Positions 9,290 through 18,348 are shown, counted from the first letter of the stretch. The stretch: DNA of 64,000 nucleotides from Gemmobacter nectariphilus DSM 15620 (GCF_000429765.1 NZ_AUCM01000003.1:124001-188000); one strand, 5' to 3'. Numbers and translations are program-made. The notes: generated from the sequence alone by a model not told the origin.

Positions 9290-9906
9290 TGCGTCGCCCG
9301 GCCTTTGGCCTTGCTGCACTGGTGATGGCGCTGGCCGCCGCTTCGGCCGCGCCTGCGCAGGTTACAGCGGTGCCAGACCAGGGCGCCTTGTCGCAAGGCA
9401 CCGTCCAGATGCCCTTCGTGACCCTGGACGAGGCGCGGCTGTTCTCCGGCTCGCGCTATGGCCAGGCCCTGCTGGCTGAACTCGAGACCGAACAGAAGGC
9501 CCTTGCGACCGAAAACCGCGAGATCGAGGCCGAGCTTGCCCGCCGCGAAAAAGACCTGACCGAACGTCGCCCCAGCCTGTCGGCCGAAGATTTCCGCGCG
9601 CTGGCCAATGCCTTCAACACCGAGGTCGAAGACCACCGGAACGCGCAGAAATCCAAGGAGCGCGCAATCTATCAGCGCCACGACGAGGCACGGCTGCGCT
9701 TTCGCGACGTGGCCAATCAGGTGCTGGCGCAGGTGATGCAGGAACGCGGCGCGCTGGCGATCATTGCCGAAGAGGCGATCGTTCTGGGCTTTCGCGAGAT
9801 CGACATCACCGATGCGGCCATCGCGCGCATGGACGATCTGGTCGGGGATGGCAGCAGCCTGCCGCGTCCCGAATCCGGGCCCCCCGCCCAGCCGGCCTCG
9901 CCCTGA
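9289..9906 (+). CDS. skp: OmpH/Skp-family periplasmic chaperone
   Basis: Periplasmic holdase that delivers unfolded outer membrane proteins to BamA. It has 205 residues, with a signal peptide of about 22 residues (MRRPAFGLAALVMALAAASA). A VDxxR-like N-terminal strand is followed by a charged coiled-coil arm at about residues 55-140 (KALATENREIEAELARREKD), as in Skp. The C terminus is a Pro-rich tail. The start overlaps the bamA stop by one base, so the two are co-translated. In E. coli lpxD follows; here fabZ is next. Confidence 0.88.
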   Translation: MRRPAFGLAALVMALAAASAAPAQVTAVPDQGALSQGTVQMPFVTLDEARLFSGSRYGQALLAELETEQKALATENREIEAELARREKDLTERRPSLSAEDFRALANAFNTEVEDHRNAQKSKERAIYQRHDEARLRFRDVANQVLAQVMQERGALAIIAEEAIVLGFREIDITDAAIARMDDLVGDGSSLPRPESGPPAQPASP

Positions 9907-9988
9907 CGGCCGTTGCTGGACAGCCGGGGCCTGAGTTGCTAGCAAACCTCATGCCGCGCCAGGCGCGGTGTCGCTGGAAGGATATGTG

Positions 9989-10450
9989 ATGACCGAGGCC
10001 CCTCGCACCGAAGCCGATCTTGATCTCATCATGCGGATCATTCCGCACCGCTACCCGTTCCTGCTGGTGGACAAGGTGCGCGACATCGTGGTCGGCGAGT
10101 CCTGCGTGGGCATCAAGAACGTCACCTATAACGAGCCGCATTTCACCGGCCATTTTCCCGGCCTGCCGATCATGCCCGGCGTGATGATCATCGAGGCGAT
10201 GGCGCAGACCTCGGGGATCCTGGTGGGCCTGACGATGGATCTGGTCGACAAGAACGCCAAGGTGTTCTTCATGGGGGTCGAGGCCGCGAAGTTCCGCCGC
10301 AAGGTGGTGCCGGGCGATGTGCTGGAACTGCATGTCAAGGCGCTGCGCGGGGGCGGCCGGGTCTGGAAGTTCGAAGGCCGCGCCATGGTCGGCGGCGAAC
10401 TCGCCTGCGAGGCGACCTTTACCGCGATGTTCGACGTGGCAAAGGGCTGA
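9989..10450 (+). CDS. fabZ: 3-hydroxyacyl-[acyl-carrier-protein] dehydratase FabZ
   Basis: Dehydrates 3-hydroxyacyl-ACP in fatty-acid elongation; cytosolic hot-dog fold. It has 153 residues. The catalytic pair is H55 (HFTGHFPG) and E69 (VMIIEAMAQ). GGAAGGA sits 6 nt before the ATG at 9989, so this start is preferred over an upstream in-frame GTG at 9968. lpxA begins 3 nt after the stop. Co-expression with lpxA is a known way to balance fatty-acid and lipid A flux, as both use 3-hydroxyacyl-ACP. Confidence 0.96.
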   Translation: MTEAPRTEADLDLIMRIIPHRYPFLLVDKVRDIVVGESCVGIKNVTYNEPHFTGHFPGLPIMPGVMIIEAMAQTSGILVGLTMDLVDKNAKVFFMGVEAAKFRRKVVPGDVLELHVKALRGGGRVWKFEGRAMVGGELACEATFTAMFDVAKG

Positions 10451-10453
10451 GCC

Positions 10454-11251
10454 ATGGCCATCGACCCCGGCGCGCAGATCCATCCGACCGCGGTGATCGA
10501 GGAGGGGGCCGTGATCGGCCCCGGCTGCGTGATCGGCCCGTTTTCCCTCGTCGGCCCCGAGGTCACGCTGGGCGAAGGCGTGGTGCTGAAATCGCATGTC
10601 GTCGTTACCGGCTGGACCGAGATCGGCCCGGGCACCGAAATCTGGCCCTTTGCCGTGGTCGGCGAGGTGCCGCAGGATCTGAAGTTCAAGGGGGAACGCA
10701 CCCGCCTGATCGTTGGCGCGCGCTGCCGCATCCGCGAGGGCGCCACGCTGAACACCGGCACCGAAGGCGGTGGTGGCATCACCCGTGTGGGCGACGATTG
10801 CCTGCTGATGACCGGATCGCATGTCGGCCATGATGCAACCGTCGGCAACCGGGTGATCCTGGCCAATCAGGTGGCGATCGCCGGCCATTGCTGGCTGGGC
10901 GACGATGTGATCGTCGGGGGGCTGTCGGGCATCCACCAATGGGTGCGCATCGGGCGCGGGGCGATCATCGGCGCGGTCACCATGGTGACCAACGACGTGA
11001 TTCCCTTTGGCCTTGTCCAGGCGCCGCGGGGCGAGCTGGACGGGCTGAACCTTGTCGGGCTCAAGCGGCGCGGGGTGAACCGCTCCGAGATCACCGCCCT
11101 GCGCGCCGCCTATCAGATGCTGGCGCAAGGCGATGGCGCGTTTCTTGATCGCGCGCGGCGGCTGGCCGAGGAAACCGAAAGCACACATGTGCGCGAAGTC
11201 ACCGACTTCATCCTCGGCGCCTCGGACCGCTCGTTCCTGACACCGCGCTAG
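10454..11251 (+). CDS. lpxA: UDP-N-acetylglucosamine O-acyltransferase LpxA
   Basis: First step of lipid A synthesis: moves 3-hydroxyacyl from ACP to UDP-GlcNAc. It has 265 residues. The N-terminal two thirds are hexapeptide repeats of the left-handed beta helix (IHPTAVIEEGAVIGPGCVIG and on). The catalytic His is in GSHVGHDATVGN (about residue 123). A helical C-terminal domain follows. It is tightly linked to fabZ upstream; downstream a family B repeat separates it from lpxI. Confidence 0.96.
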   Translation: MAIDPGAQIHPTAVIEEGAVIGPGCVIGPFSLVGPEVTLGEGVVLKSHVVVTGWTEIGPGTEIWPFAVVGEVPQDLKFKGERTRLIVGARCRIREGATLNTGTEGGGGITRVGDDCLLMTGSHVGHDATVGNRVILANQVAIAGHCWLGDDVIVGGLSGIHQWVRIGRGAIIGAVTMVTNDVIPFGLVQAPRGELDGLNLVGLKRRGVNRSEITALRAAYQMLAQGDGAFLDRARRLAEETESTHVREVTDFILGASDRSFLTPR

Positions 11252-11283
11252 GCTGGGCAAGGCGCTCGTGGCTGGCGGCAGAT

Positions 11284-11352
11284 GCCTCCGGCGGGGGTAT
11301 TTGGGGCAAGATGATGCGCGCCCGTCCTGGTATCATCTTGCCAAAAATACCC
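11284..11352. repeat. Family B palindromic repeat, complete copy (lpxA-lpxI)
   Basis: Left arm GCCTCCGGCGGGGGTATTTG (11284-11303) continues into GGCAAGATGAT (11305-11315). The right arm is ATCATCTTGCC (11332-11342) then AA and AAATACCC (11345-11352). Eleven plus eight base pairs flank a 2x2 internal loop, so the transcript could form a strong hairpin. The apical loop contains GCGCGCCC, as in other copies. It may terminate lpxA transcription. Confidence 0.8.
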
Positions 11353-11410
11353 AATCGACGCTGGCCACAGGCGCATAGCTGCAAGGAAGGCGCGGGCGGT
11401 GGGGTCGGAT

Positions 11411-11443
11411 GCCTCCGGCGGGGGTATTTGGAAGAAGGTGAAG
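11411..11443 (+). repeat. Family B repeat, left half only, upstream of lpxI
   Basis: This is the conserved left arm GCCTCCGGCGGGGGTATTTG followed by GAAGAAGGTGAAG. No right arm is present. The AAGG/AGGTG part lies 5-10 nt before the lpxI ATG and is the only Shine-Dalgarno-like sequence there, so the repeat seems to have been reused as the ribosome binding site. Confidence 0.75.
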
Positions 11444-11447
11444 CGAC

Positions 11448-12248
11448 ATGAAGCGAATCGCGGTCATTGCAGGGCAGGGCGCCTTGCCCGGTGCGGTTGT
11501 GGCGGCGCTTGGGCAGGCGGCGGTCTTTGCGCCCGAGGGGCTGGAGATCGCCTTGCCCGCCGAGCGGTTCCGCTTTGAACGCCTGGTGCCGTTCTTGCAT
11601 CATCTGGTCGATCTTGGGGTGACGGGGGTGGTGCTGGCCGGCGCCATGACGCGGCCGCGGCTCGATCCGGCGCTGTTCGATCCGGCCACCGCGCAGCTGG
11701 TGCCGCGGCTGCTGGCGGCGATGCAGGCGGGCGACGATGCCACGCTGCGCGAGGTGATCGCAGTGATCGAGGAGGCCGGGCTGGAGGTTCTGGGCATCGA
11801 GGCCGTGGCACCGGGGCTGATTCCCGGGCCAGGTGTGTTGGGGTCGGTCCAACCCTCGGACCTTGACCGGCGCGATGCCGGGCGGGCGGCGGCGATCGTT
11901 CAGGCACTGGGTGCGGCTGATGTCGGGCAGGGCTGCGTCGTGGCAGGCGGGCTGTGTCTGGCCGCCGAGGCGCTGCCGGGCACCGATGCGATGCTGGACT
12001 GGGTGGCGGCGGTGGCCGGAAGGTTGCGACCCGCCGGGGTGCGGGGCCTGATCTACAAGGCGCCCAAGCCCGCGCAGGACCGCCGCGCCGATCTGCCCGC
12101 GCTGGGGCCAGAGACGGTGCGCAAGGCCGCCGCCGCGGGCCTTGCCGGGATCGTCTGGCAGGCAGGCGGTGTTCTGCTGCTGGACCGGGCCGCCATGGTG
12201 GCCGAGGCCGACCGTCTGGGCCTGTTCCTGTGGTCGCGCGAGCCATGA
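11448..12248 (+). CDS. lpxI: UDP-2,3-diacylglucosamine diphosphatase LpxI
   Basis: Hydrolyses UDP-2,3-diacylglucosamine to lipid X in lipid A synthesis; it is the alphaproteobacterial substitute for LpxH (former DUF1009). It has 266 residues. The N-terminal nucleotide-binding-like motif is AVIAGQGALP; the C-terminal part has the conserved RRADLPALGPETV segment, whose Asp corresponds to the catalytic region in Caulobacter LpxI (family knowledge). It sits between lpxA and lpxB as expected. Its stop overlaps the lpxB start as ATGA. Confidence 0.93.
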   Translation: MKRIAVIAGQGALPGAVVAALGQAAVFAPEGLEIALPAERFRFERLVPFLHHLVDLGVTGVVLAGAMTRPRLDPALFDPATAQLVPRLLAAMQAGDDATLREVIAVIEEAGLEVLGIEAVAPGLIPGPGVLGSVQPSDLDRRDAGRAAAIVQALGAADVGQGCVVAGGLCLAAEALPGTDAMLDWVAAVAGRLRPAGVRGLIYKAPKPAQDRRADLPALGPETVRKAAAAGLAGIVWQAGGVLLLDRAAMVAEADRLGLFLWSREP

Positions 12249-13366
12249 AGCTGTTCCTGATCGCGGGCGAGCCATCGGGTGACCGGCTGGGCGGCGCGCT
12301 GATGGCCGGGCTGCGCGCGCTGACCCGGGTAGAGTTTGCCGGTGTCGGTGGCCCCCTGATGGAGGCGCAGGGGCTGACCAGCCTCTTTCCGATGGAAGAG
12401 CTGTCGGTGATGGGTATTGCCGAGGTCTTGCCCAAGTATTTCCACCTCAAGCGCCGTATCGCCCAGACGGCGCAGGCGGTGCTGGACAGCGGGGCCGGGG
12501 CGCTGATCACCATCGACAGCCCGGATTTCTGCTTGCGTGTCGCGCATATCGTGCGGGCGGCGCGGCCGGGGTTTCGCATCATCCATTATGTCGCGCCCTC
12601 GGTCTGGGCCTGGCGGCCCGGGCGGGCGGCGAAAATGGCACGGGTGGTGGATCATGTGCTGGCGCTGTTGCCGTTCGAGCCGCCCTATATGGAAGCCGCC
12701 GGCATGAGCTGCGATTTCGTCGGCCATCCGGTTGTGGCCGAGCCTGTGGCGGATGCGGCGCAGGTGGCGGCGTTTGCGGCGGCGCATGGGCTTGCCGAAC
12801 CCTGGCTGCTGGCCTTGCCCGGATCGCGGCGGGGCGAGGTGTCGCGGATTGCCCCGGTGATCGGTCAGGTGTTGCGCCAGATCGACTTGCCGGTCGTCCT
12901 GCCCACCGTGCGCGGCGTCGAGGCGCTGGTGCGCGAGCTATCGGCCGACTGGCCGCGCCAGCCGCTGATCGTGACCGATGCTGCGGACAAGCGCGCGGCC
13001 TTTGCCGGGGCGCGGGTGGCGCTGGCGGCCTCGGGCACCGTGTCGCTGGAACTGGCGGCGAACGGGGTGCCGATGGTCATTGCCTATGACATGAACTGGC
13101 TCAGCCGGATCCTGATTTCGCGCCTTTTGCGGGTGGATACGGTGACGCTGGTCAATCTGGTGGCCGACAGCCGCACGGTGCCCGAATTCCTCGGCCCGCG
13201 CTGCCGGGCCGATCTGATCGCCCCGGCCTTGGCCGCGCTGATCCCCGATGGCCCGGCCCGCGACGCCCAGTCGCAGGCCATGGCGCTGACCATGGACCGG
13301 CTGGGCAAGGGTGGCGAGGCCCCCGGCCTGCGCGCGGCACGCTCGGTCCTGGCCCATCTGGGCTGA
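12245..13366 (+). CDS. lpxB: Lipid-A-disaccharide synthase LpxB
   Basis: Peripheral inner-membrane GT-B glycosyltransferase that joins lipid X and UDP-2,3-diacylglucosamine. It has 373 residues. Family motifs are IAGEPSGDRLG at the N terminus, the VAPSVWAWRPGRAAK region, LPGSRRGEV, and ASGTVSLELAANGVPMVIAYD near residue 280. It is translationally coupled to lpxI by a 4-nt overlap. LpxC, LpxD, LpxK and WaaA are not encoded in this window. Confidence 0.96.
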   Translation: MKLFLIAGEPSGDRLGGALMAGLRALTRVEFAGVGGPLMEAQGLTSLFPMEELSVMGIAEVLPKYFHLKRRIAQTAQAVLDSGAGALITIDSPDFCLRVAHIVRAARPGFRIIHYVAPSVWAWRPGRAAKMARVVDHVLALLPFEPPYMEAAGMSCDFVGHPVVAEPVADAAQVAAFAAAHGLAEPWLLALPGSRRGEVSRIAPVIGQVLRQIDLPVVLPTVRGVEALVRELSADWPRQPLIVTDAADKRAAFAGARVALAASGTVSLELAANGVPMVIAYDMNWLSRILISRLLRVDTVTLVNLVADSRTVPEFLGPRCRADLIAPALAALIPDGPARDAQSQAMALTMDRLGKGGEAPGLRAARSVLAHLG

Positions 13367-13435
13367 GCCCCCGCTTGCCCCCCGGCGCCCCATCCGTTAA
13401 GCCCGCAGCAACAAAACATGCCCCAGCGAGGCCCC

Positions 13436-14920
13436 ATGTCCAAGGAAAAGGCCCCCCGCCGCCCCCGCGCCGAGACCCCCAAGGGGTTTCGCGACTATTT
13501 CGGCGCCGAAGTGACCGAACGCAAGGCGATGCTTGATGCCATCGCCGAGGTCTATCAGCTGCATGGGTTCGAGGCGCTGGAAACCTCGGGCGTGGAAACC
13601 GTCGAGGCTTTGGGCAAGTTCCTGCCCGATGTCGACCGCCCGAACGAGGGCGTGTTCGCCTGGCAGGAAGACAGCGACTGGCTGGCGCTGCGCTATGACC
13701 TGACGGCGCCGCTTGCGCGGGTCGCGGCGCAGTATCGCAACGATCTGCCCACGCCCTACCGGCGCTATGCCATGGGCCCGGTCTGGCGCAACGAAAAGCC
13801 GGGGCCGGGGCGGTTTCGCCAGTTCTATCAATGCGATGCCGATACGGTCGGCGCCCCTTCGGTCGCGGCGGATGCCGAGATCTGCGCCATGCTGGCCAAT
13901 GCGCTGGAGCGCGTCGGCATCCCGCGCGGCGACTATCTGATCCGCGTCAACAACCGCAAGGTTCTGAACGGCGTGATGGAGGCGGCAGGCGTTCTGGACC
14001 CGGCCGATCCCGCCAGGTTCGCGCATGAACGCGGCATCGTGCTGCGCGCCATCGACAAGATCGACCGTCTGGGCGATGCGGGCGTGCGCGCCCTGCTGGG
14101 CGAGGGGCGCAAGGACGAGTCGGGTGATTACACCAAGGGGGCCGGGCTGTCGGCCGATCAGGCCGAAGTGGTGATGGCCTTCATGGCCGCCAAGCGCACT
14201 GACGGCGCTGCGACGCTGGCGGCGCTGCGCGATCTGGTCGGTGGCTCGGCTGTCGGGCTTGAAGGCGTGCAAGAGCTGGACACCATCGCCGCGCTGCTGT
14301 CCGCCCAGGGTTTTGGCCCCGACCGGATCGAGGTGGACCCCTCGGTCGTGCGCGGCCTTGGCTATTACACCGGCCCTGTGTTCGAGGCCGAGCTGACCTT
14401 TGAAATCCTGGACGACAAGGGTAACAAACGCCAGTTCGGCTCGGTGGCCGGGGGCGGGCGCTATGACGATCTGGTCAAGCGCTTTACCGGGCAGGCCGTG
14501 CCGGCCACCGGCGTCTCCATCGGGGTCGATCGCCTGCTGGCCGCCCTGCGCGCCAAGGGTCGCGTCGGCGCGGAAGCGCCCGGTCCGGTCGTCGTCACCG
14601 TGATGGACCGCGACCGCATGGCCGACTATTTCGCCATGGCCGCCGATCTGCGCAACGCCGGGATCCGGGCCGAGGTTTACCTCGGCAACCCCAAGCAATT
14701 CGGCAACCAGCTGAAATACGCCGACAAACGGCAAAGCCCCGTCGCCGTCATCCAGGGCACGGACGAGGCCGGGCGCGGGGTCGTCGTGCTGAAGGATCTG
14801 GTGCTGGGTGCCAAGATCGCCCAGTCCGCCACGCTGGAAGAATGGAAAGACCGCCCCGCGCAGGTGGAAATTCCGCGCGCCGATCTGGTGCAGGCCGTGC
14901 GCCAGATGCTGGAAGGCTGA
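13436..14920 (+). CDS. hisS: Histidyl-tRNA synthetase
   Basis: Class II synthetase that charges tRNA-His. It has 494 residues. Motif 2 lies around [25 protein letters not shown], and the histidine-binding signature is [11 protein letters not shown], followed by the GGGRYDDL motif 3 region and a C-terminal anticodon-binding domain. The ATG at 13436 is preceded by GCGAGG; an upstream ATG at 13418 has no Shine-Dalgarno sequence. hisZ, a paralogue of its catalytic core, starts 4 nt after the stop. Confidence 0.96.
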   Translation: MSKEKAPRRPRAETPKGFRDYFGAEVTERKAMLDAIAEVYQLHGFEALETSGVETVEALGKFLPDVDRPNEGVFAWQEDSDWLALRYDLTAPLARVAAQYRNDLPTPYRRYAMGPVWRNEKPGPGRFRQFYQCDADTVGAPSVAADAEICAMLANALERVGIPRGDYLIRVNNRKVLNGVMEAAGVLDPADPARFAHERGIVLRAIDKIDRLGDAGVRALLGEGRKDESGDYTKGAGLSADQAEVVMAFMAAKRTDGAATLAALRDLVGGSAVGLEGVQELDTIAALLSAQGFGPDRIEVDPSVVRGLGYYTGPVFEAELTFEILDDKGNKRQFGSVAGGGRYDDLVKRFTGQAVPATGVSIGVDRLLAALRAKGRVGAEAPGPVVVTVMDRDRMADYFAMAADLRNAGIRAEVYLGNPKQFGNQLKYADKRQSPVAVIQGTDEAGRGVVVLKDLVLGAKIAQSATLEEWKDRPAQVEIPRADLVQAVRQMLEG

Positions 14921-14924
14921 TCCC

Positions 14925-16028
14925 ATGCCCATCAGCCCCGCCGCCCGCGCCGAGGCCGCGCGCCTGTTCGCCGCCTTTCAGGAGGCTGGCGCGCAGCCGA
15001 TAGAGGCCGACATCCTGCAGCCCGCCGATACCTTGCTGGACCTTTACGGCGAGGATATTCGCGGCCGCGCCTATGTCACCTGGGATCCTCTGCGCGGCGA
15101 GATGATGCTGCGCCCGGATTTCACCGTGCCGGTGGTGCAGATGCACATGGCCCATGGCGCCGATCCTGCCCGCTATTGCTATATGGGCGAGGTGTTCCGC
15201 CGCCAGGATCACGCGGGCCCCCGCGCCAGCGAATATCTGCAGGTCGGCTACGAGGTCTTTGCCCGCGAGGCCCCCGAGACCGTCGAGGCCGAGGTCTTTG
15301 CCCTGTTCGACGATCTGCTGGCCCCCCTGCGCCTTCGGACGGCAATGGGCGACATCGGCCTTTTGATGGCAGCGGTCGAGGGGCTGACCGCCACCCCGCG
15401 GCGCAAGGCCGCGCTGATGCGCCATATCTGGCGCCCGCGCCGTTTTCGCGCGCTGCTTGACCGCTATTCGGGCTGCACTCCGGCGCCGGCGGCGCGCATC
15501 AAGCTGCTGGAAAAGCTCGCCACCGGCACGCCCGCCGATCTGATGGCGGCCGCCGGGCCCCAGATCGGCCTGCGCGAGCCTTGGGAGATTGCCGAACGCG
15601 CCGCCGCCTTGCTGGAAGATGCCGCCGCCCCGGCGATCCCCGCGCGCGAGGCCGATCTGATCGACGACCTGCTGCGTCTGTCCGCCCCCGCCCCTGAGGC
15701 GCTGGAGCGGCTGATGGATCTGGGCGTCGACATGCCGGCGATCCGCCCGGCGGTCGAACGTCTGGCCCAGCGGCTCGAGGCGCTGGAACGCGCGGGCGTC
15801 TGGCTCAGCCAGGTGACGTTTGAACCGAACCACGGCCGCAGCCTGCTGGAATATTACGACGGCTTCGTCTTTTCCTTCCATTCCGACCGCCCCGGCCTGC
15901 CCCCGGTCGCAACCGGCGGGCGCTATGACGCGCTGACGCGGGTGCTGGGGCAGGGGCGGGAAATCCCGGCGGTCGGCGGCATCATCCGCCCCGGCGTCGT
16001 CGCCACCCTCAAGGAGGCCCGCGCATGA
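14925..16028 (+). CDS. hisZ: ATP phosphoribosyltransferase regulatory subunit HisZ
   Basis: A HisS-like protein without aminoacylation activity that forms an octamer with short-form HisG and confers histidine feedback inhibition (family knowledge). It has 367 residues. The core keeps class II fold features: FRRQDHAGPRASEYLQVGYE near residue 90 and VATGGRYDALTRVLGQG near residue 330, but it lacks the anticodon-binding domain. It overlaps hisG by 4 nt, which fits stoichiometric production of the two subunits. Confidence 0.95.
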   Translation: MPISPAARAEAARLFAAFQEAGAQPIEADILQPADTLLDLYGEDIRGRAYVTWDPLRGEMMLRPDFTVPVVQMHMAHGADPARYCYMGEVFRRQDHAGPRASEYLQVGYEVFAREAPETVEAEVFALFDDLLAPLRLRTAMGDIGLLMAAVEGLTATPRRKAALMRHIWRPRRFRALLDRYSGCTPAPAARIKLLEKLATGTPADLMAAAGPQIGLREPWEIAERAAALLEDAAAPAIPAREADLIDDLLRLSAPAPEALERLMDLGVDMPAIRPAVERLAQRLEALERAGVWLSQVTFEPNHGRSLLEYYDGFVFSFHSDRPGLPPVATGGRYDALTRVLGQGREIPAVGGIIRPGVVATLKEARA

Positions 16029-16735
16029 GCCTCAAGATCGGCGTGCCGTCCAAGGGGCGGCTGATGGAAAAGACCTTCGACTGGTTCGGCGCCCGCGGCG
16101 TCACCATGAGCCGCTCGGGCGACGAGCGGGAATATTCCGGCCGGGTCGACGGTGTCGATGGCGTGCAGCTGGTGCTGCTCTCGGCCGGCGAAATCCCGCG
16201 CGAACTGGCGGCGGGGCGCATCCACCTTGGCGTGACCGGCACGGATCTCATCCGCGAGAAACTGGCCGACTGGCCCGAACAGGTGGCCGAGGTCGCGCCG
16301 CTGGGCTTTGGCTTTGCCGATCTGATCATCGCCGTTCCGAACTGCTGGATCGACGTCGACACGCTGGACGATCTCGATGCGGTCGCGGCCCAGTTCCGCG
16401 CCCGCCACGGCCAGCGCCTGCGCATTGCCACCAAATACCACCGCCTCGTGCGCGACTTCCTGCGCGAGGCCGGGGTTGCCGAATACAGCCTTGTCGACAG
16501 TCAGGGCGCCACCGAAGGCACGGTCAGGAACCTCACCGCCGAGGCGATCGCCGATATCACCTCCTCGGGCGAGACGCTGCGCGCCAACCACCTGAAAATC
16601 CTGTCCGACGGGCTGATCTTGCGCAGCCAGGCCGAACTGTTCGCCGCCCGCGCGGCCGACTGGTCGCCGGCTAACCGCACCATCCTGTCGGCCCTGACCG
16701 CCCGGCTGGGCCTGACCACCCCGTCACTGCCCTGA
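16025..16735 (+). CDS. hisG: ATP phosphoribosyltransferase catalytic subunit, short form
   Basis: First step of histidine synthesis: ATP + PRPP to phosphoribosyl-ATP. With 236 residues it is the short form that lacks the C-terminal regulatory domain and depends on HisZ. Motifs are IGVPSKGRLME at the N terminus, GVTGTDLI, and the PRPP-binding loop in VDSQGATEGTVRNL near residue 160. A family A repeat begins 1 nt after the stop codon and probably ends the hisSZG transcript. Confidence 0.96.
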   Translation: MSLKIGVPSKGRLMEKTFDWFGARGVTMSRSGDEREYSGRVDGVDGVQLVLLSAGEIPRELAAGRIHLGVTGTDLIREKLADWPEQVAEVAPLGFGFADLIIAVPNCWIDVDTLDDLDAVAAQFRARHGQRLRIATKYHRLVRDFLREAGVAEYSLVDSQGATEGTVRNLTAEAIADITSSGETLRANHLKILSDGLILRSQAELFAARAADWSPANRTILSALTARLGLTTPSLP

Positions 16736-16736
16736 T

Positions 16737-16809
16737 CCTTTCGCCTTGATCCAAATATCCTCGGGGGGTGAATTGGCCCTTGGGCCAAGAGGGGGGCAGA
16801 CGGCCCCCC
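16737..16809 (-). repeat. Family A structured repeat (hisG-fabG)
   Basis: In plus-strand order: the tail (CCTTTCGCCTTGATCCAAAT then ATCCTCGGGGGG), the hairpin TGGCCC-TT-GGGCCA (16774-16787), then a G-rich hairpin GGGGGGC / GCCCCCC (16791-16797 and 16803-16809). It is oriented opposite to the copies at 18113 and 25362. It is probably a transcription terminator for hisG or a dispersed structured repeat. Confidence 0.8.
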
Positions 16810-16890
16810 GTCTCCCCCTCCAACCTGCACGGGCGGTTGAGCGAAGGCGCCCGGCAGGCTAACACAGTCAAAACCCTCACGGAGGATCCC

Positions 16891-17631
16891 ATGTTCGACC
16901 TTACCGGCAAGACCGCGCTGATCACCGGCGCCTCGGGCGGCATCGGCGCCGAGGTGGCCCGCGCCCTGCACGCCGCGGGTGCCACGGTGACGCTTTCAGG
17001 CACCCGCATCGACCCTCTGGTCGCGCTCAAGGAAGAGCTGGGCGAGCGGGCGCATTATGCCACCTGCAACCTGTCGGACAGTGCCTCGGTCGAGGAACTG
17101 CCCAAGGCGGCGGCCGAATTGATGGGCGGGCGCGTCGACATTCTGGTCAACAATGCCGGGATCACCCGCGACAACCTGTTCATGCGGATGTCGGATGACG
17201 AATGGCAATCGGTGCTGGACGTCAACCTGACCGCCAGCTTCCGCCTGATGCGCGGCTGCCTGCGCGGCATGATGAAGGCGCGCTGGGGCCGCATCGTGTC
17301 GGTCACCTCGATCGTCGGTGTGACCGGCAACCCCGGCCAGGGCAATTACGCTGCGTCCAAGGCTGGCATCATCGGCATGTCCAAGTCGCTCGCCCAAGAG
17401 GTTGCCAGCCGCGGGATCACCGTCAACTGCGTGGCACCGGGCTTTATCGCCACCGCCATGACCGACAAGCTGAACGACGAGCAAAAGGGCCGGATCTTGC
17501 AGCAGATCCCGGCCGGCCGCATGGGCGATGCGCGGGAAATCGCCGCTGCCGTGCTCTATCTGGCCAGCCCGGAAGCGGCCTATGTTACAGGCGCGACACT
17601 TCATGTGAACGGCGGCATGGCGATGGTGTAA
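16891..17631 (+). CDS. fabG: 3-oxoacyl-[acyl-carrier-protein] reductase FabG
   Basis: NADPH-dependent short-chain dehydrogenase that reduces 3-ketoacyl-ACP in fatty-acid elongation. It has 246 residues. TGASGGIG is the cofactor loop, NNAG follows, and the catalytic Ser-Tyr-Lys set is S in SVTSIVG with YAASK. The C terminus TGATLHVNGGMAMV is typical of FabG. GGAGGA precedes the ATG. acpP follows after 157 bp with its own promoter. fabD, often just upstream, is not adjacent here; hisG is. Confidence 0.93.
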   Translation: MFDLTGKTALITGASGGIGAEVARALHAAGATVTLSGTRIDPLVALKEELGERAHYATCNLSDSASVEELPKAAAELMGGRVDILVNNAGITRDNLFMRMSDDEWQSVLDVNLTASFRLMRGCLRGMMKARWGRIVSVTSIVGVTGNPGQGNYAASKAGIIGMSKSLAQEVASRGITVNCVAPGFIATAMTDKLNDEQKGRILQQIPAGRMGDAREIAAAVLYLASPEAAYVTGATLHVNGGMAMV

Positions 17632-17657
17632 CCATGCCGCAGGGCGGCGGAAACAGT

Positions 17658-17685
17658 TTGCGGCGCCCTTCGAACATGCTATAGC
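17658..17685 (+). promoter_or_regulatory. Putative promoter of acpP
   Basis: TTGCGG (17658-17663), a 16-bp spacer and TATAGC (17680-17685). The predicted start near 17692 would leave a 5' leader of about 97 nt. The same -35/-10 style (TTGCGC-N16-TATAGC) is seen before the transaldolase gene. A strong separate promoter is expected, as ACP is very abundant. Confidence 0.5.
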
Positions 17686-17788
17686 CCTGCCGGATCGCAG
17701 GTGACTCCGAAGAGTTGAAAACACCGGCCCTGCGGACGATATGGGACAGACTGCGGGACTGAAAGCCCCGCCCTAGAAAGGAAGAACC

Positions 17789-18025
17789 ATGAGCGACATC
17801 GCGGACCGCGTGAAGAAGATCGTTGTCGAGCACCTGGGCGTCGAAGAAGACAAGGTGCTGGAGAATGCCTCGTTCATCGACGATCTGGGCGCTGACAGCC
17901 TCGACACGGTCGAACTCGTGATGGCTTTCGAAGAAGAATTCGGGATCGAGATCCCGGATGATGCTGCCGAGACCATCCAGACCTTCGGCGACGCGGTGAA
18001 GTTCATCACCGAAGCCTCGGCCTGA
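17789..18025 (+). CDS. acpP: Acyl carrier protein
   Basis: Small acidic carrier that holds growing acyl chains on a 4'-phosphopantetheine arm. It has 78 residues. The modification site is S37 in the DSL motif ([12 protein letters not shown]). AAGGAAG lies shortly before the ATG. A strong intrinsic terminator follows 29 nt after the stop. fabF, commonly next in bacteria, is not present downstream. Confidence 0.98.
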   Translation: MSDIADRVKKIVVEHLGVEEDKVLENASFIDDLGADSLDTVELVMAFEEEFGIEIPDDAAETIQTFGDAVKFITEASA

Positions 18026-18054
18026 GGCCGATCCGGGCCCGCATGGCCTGACAG

Positions 18055-18078
18055 GGCGCCCCCTTGGGGCGCCTTTTG
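18055..18078 (+). terminator. Rho-independent terminator of acpP
   Basis: An 8-bp perfect stem GGCGCCCC / GGGGCGCC with a CTT loop, followed by TTTTGTTTT. This is the clearest intrinsic terminator in the window. The rest of the 323-bp gap to the RND gene holds a family A repeat and nothing else I recognise. Confidence 0.9.
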
Positions 18079-18112
18079 TTTTGCGCCCATCTGGGGCGGT
18101 CTGGGGCTGGCC

Positions 18113-18189
18113 GGGCAGGGGGCTTTCTGCCCCCTCTGCGCGCCAAGGCGCGCATTCACCCCCGAGGATATTTCAGGACAGATGAAAGG
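18113..18189 (+). repeat. Family A structured repeat (acpP-RND pump)
   Basis: Hairpin 1 is GGGGGC (18118-18123) / GCCCCC (18129-18134). Hairpin 2 is GCGCGCC-AA-GGCGCGC (18138-18153), perfect. The conserved tail ATTCACCCCCGAGGATATTT then CAGGACAGATGAAAGG follows. The tail differs from the consensus near its end (CAGGACAGATG for GGATCAAGGCG). It lies between convergent transcription units. Confidence 0.78.
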
Positions 18190-18348
18190 CCGCGTCGGCA
18201 GCCGCCGGGGCGGGCGTGCTGCCTGCCTGATGGGGTGTGCGGGACAAGGCACGGGGCTTGCGGTTCTGGCGCGCCATATCAGGTGGCGGGGGATGCGAAA
18301 AGGGGCGGGGTGTTGCCACCGCCGCCCCCATGTTGCCCAGTCTGCGGA

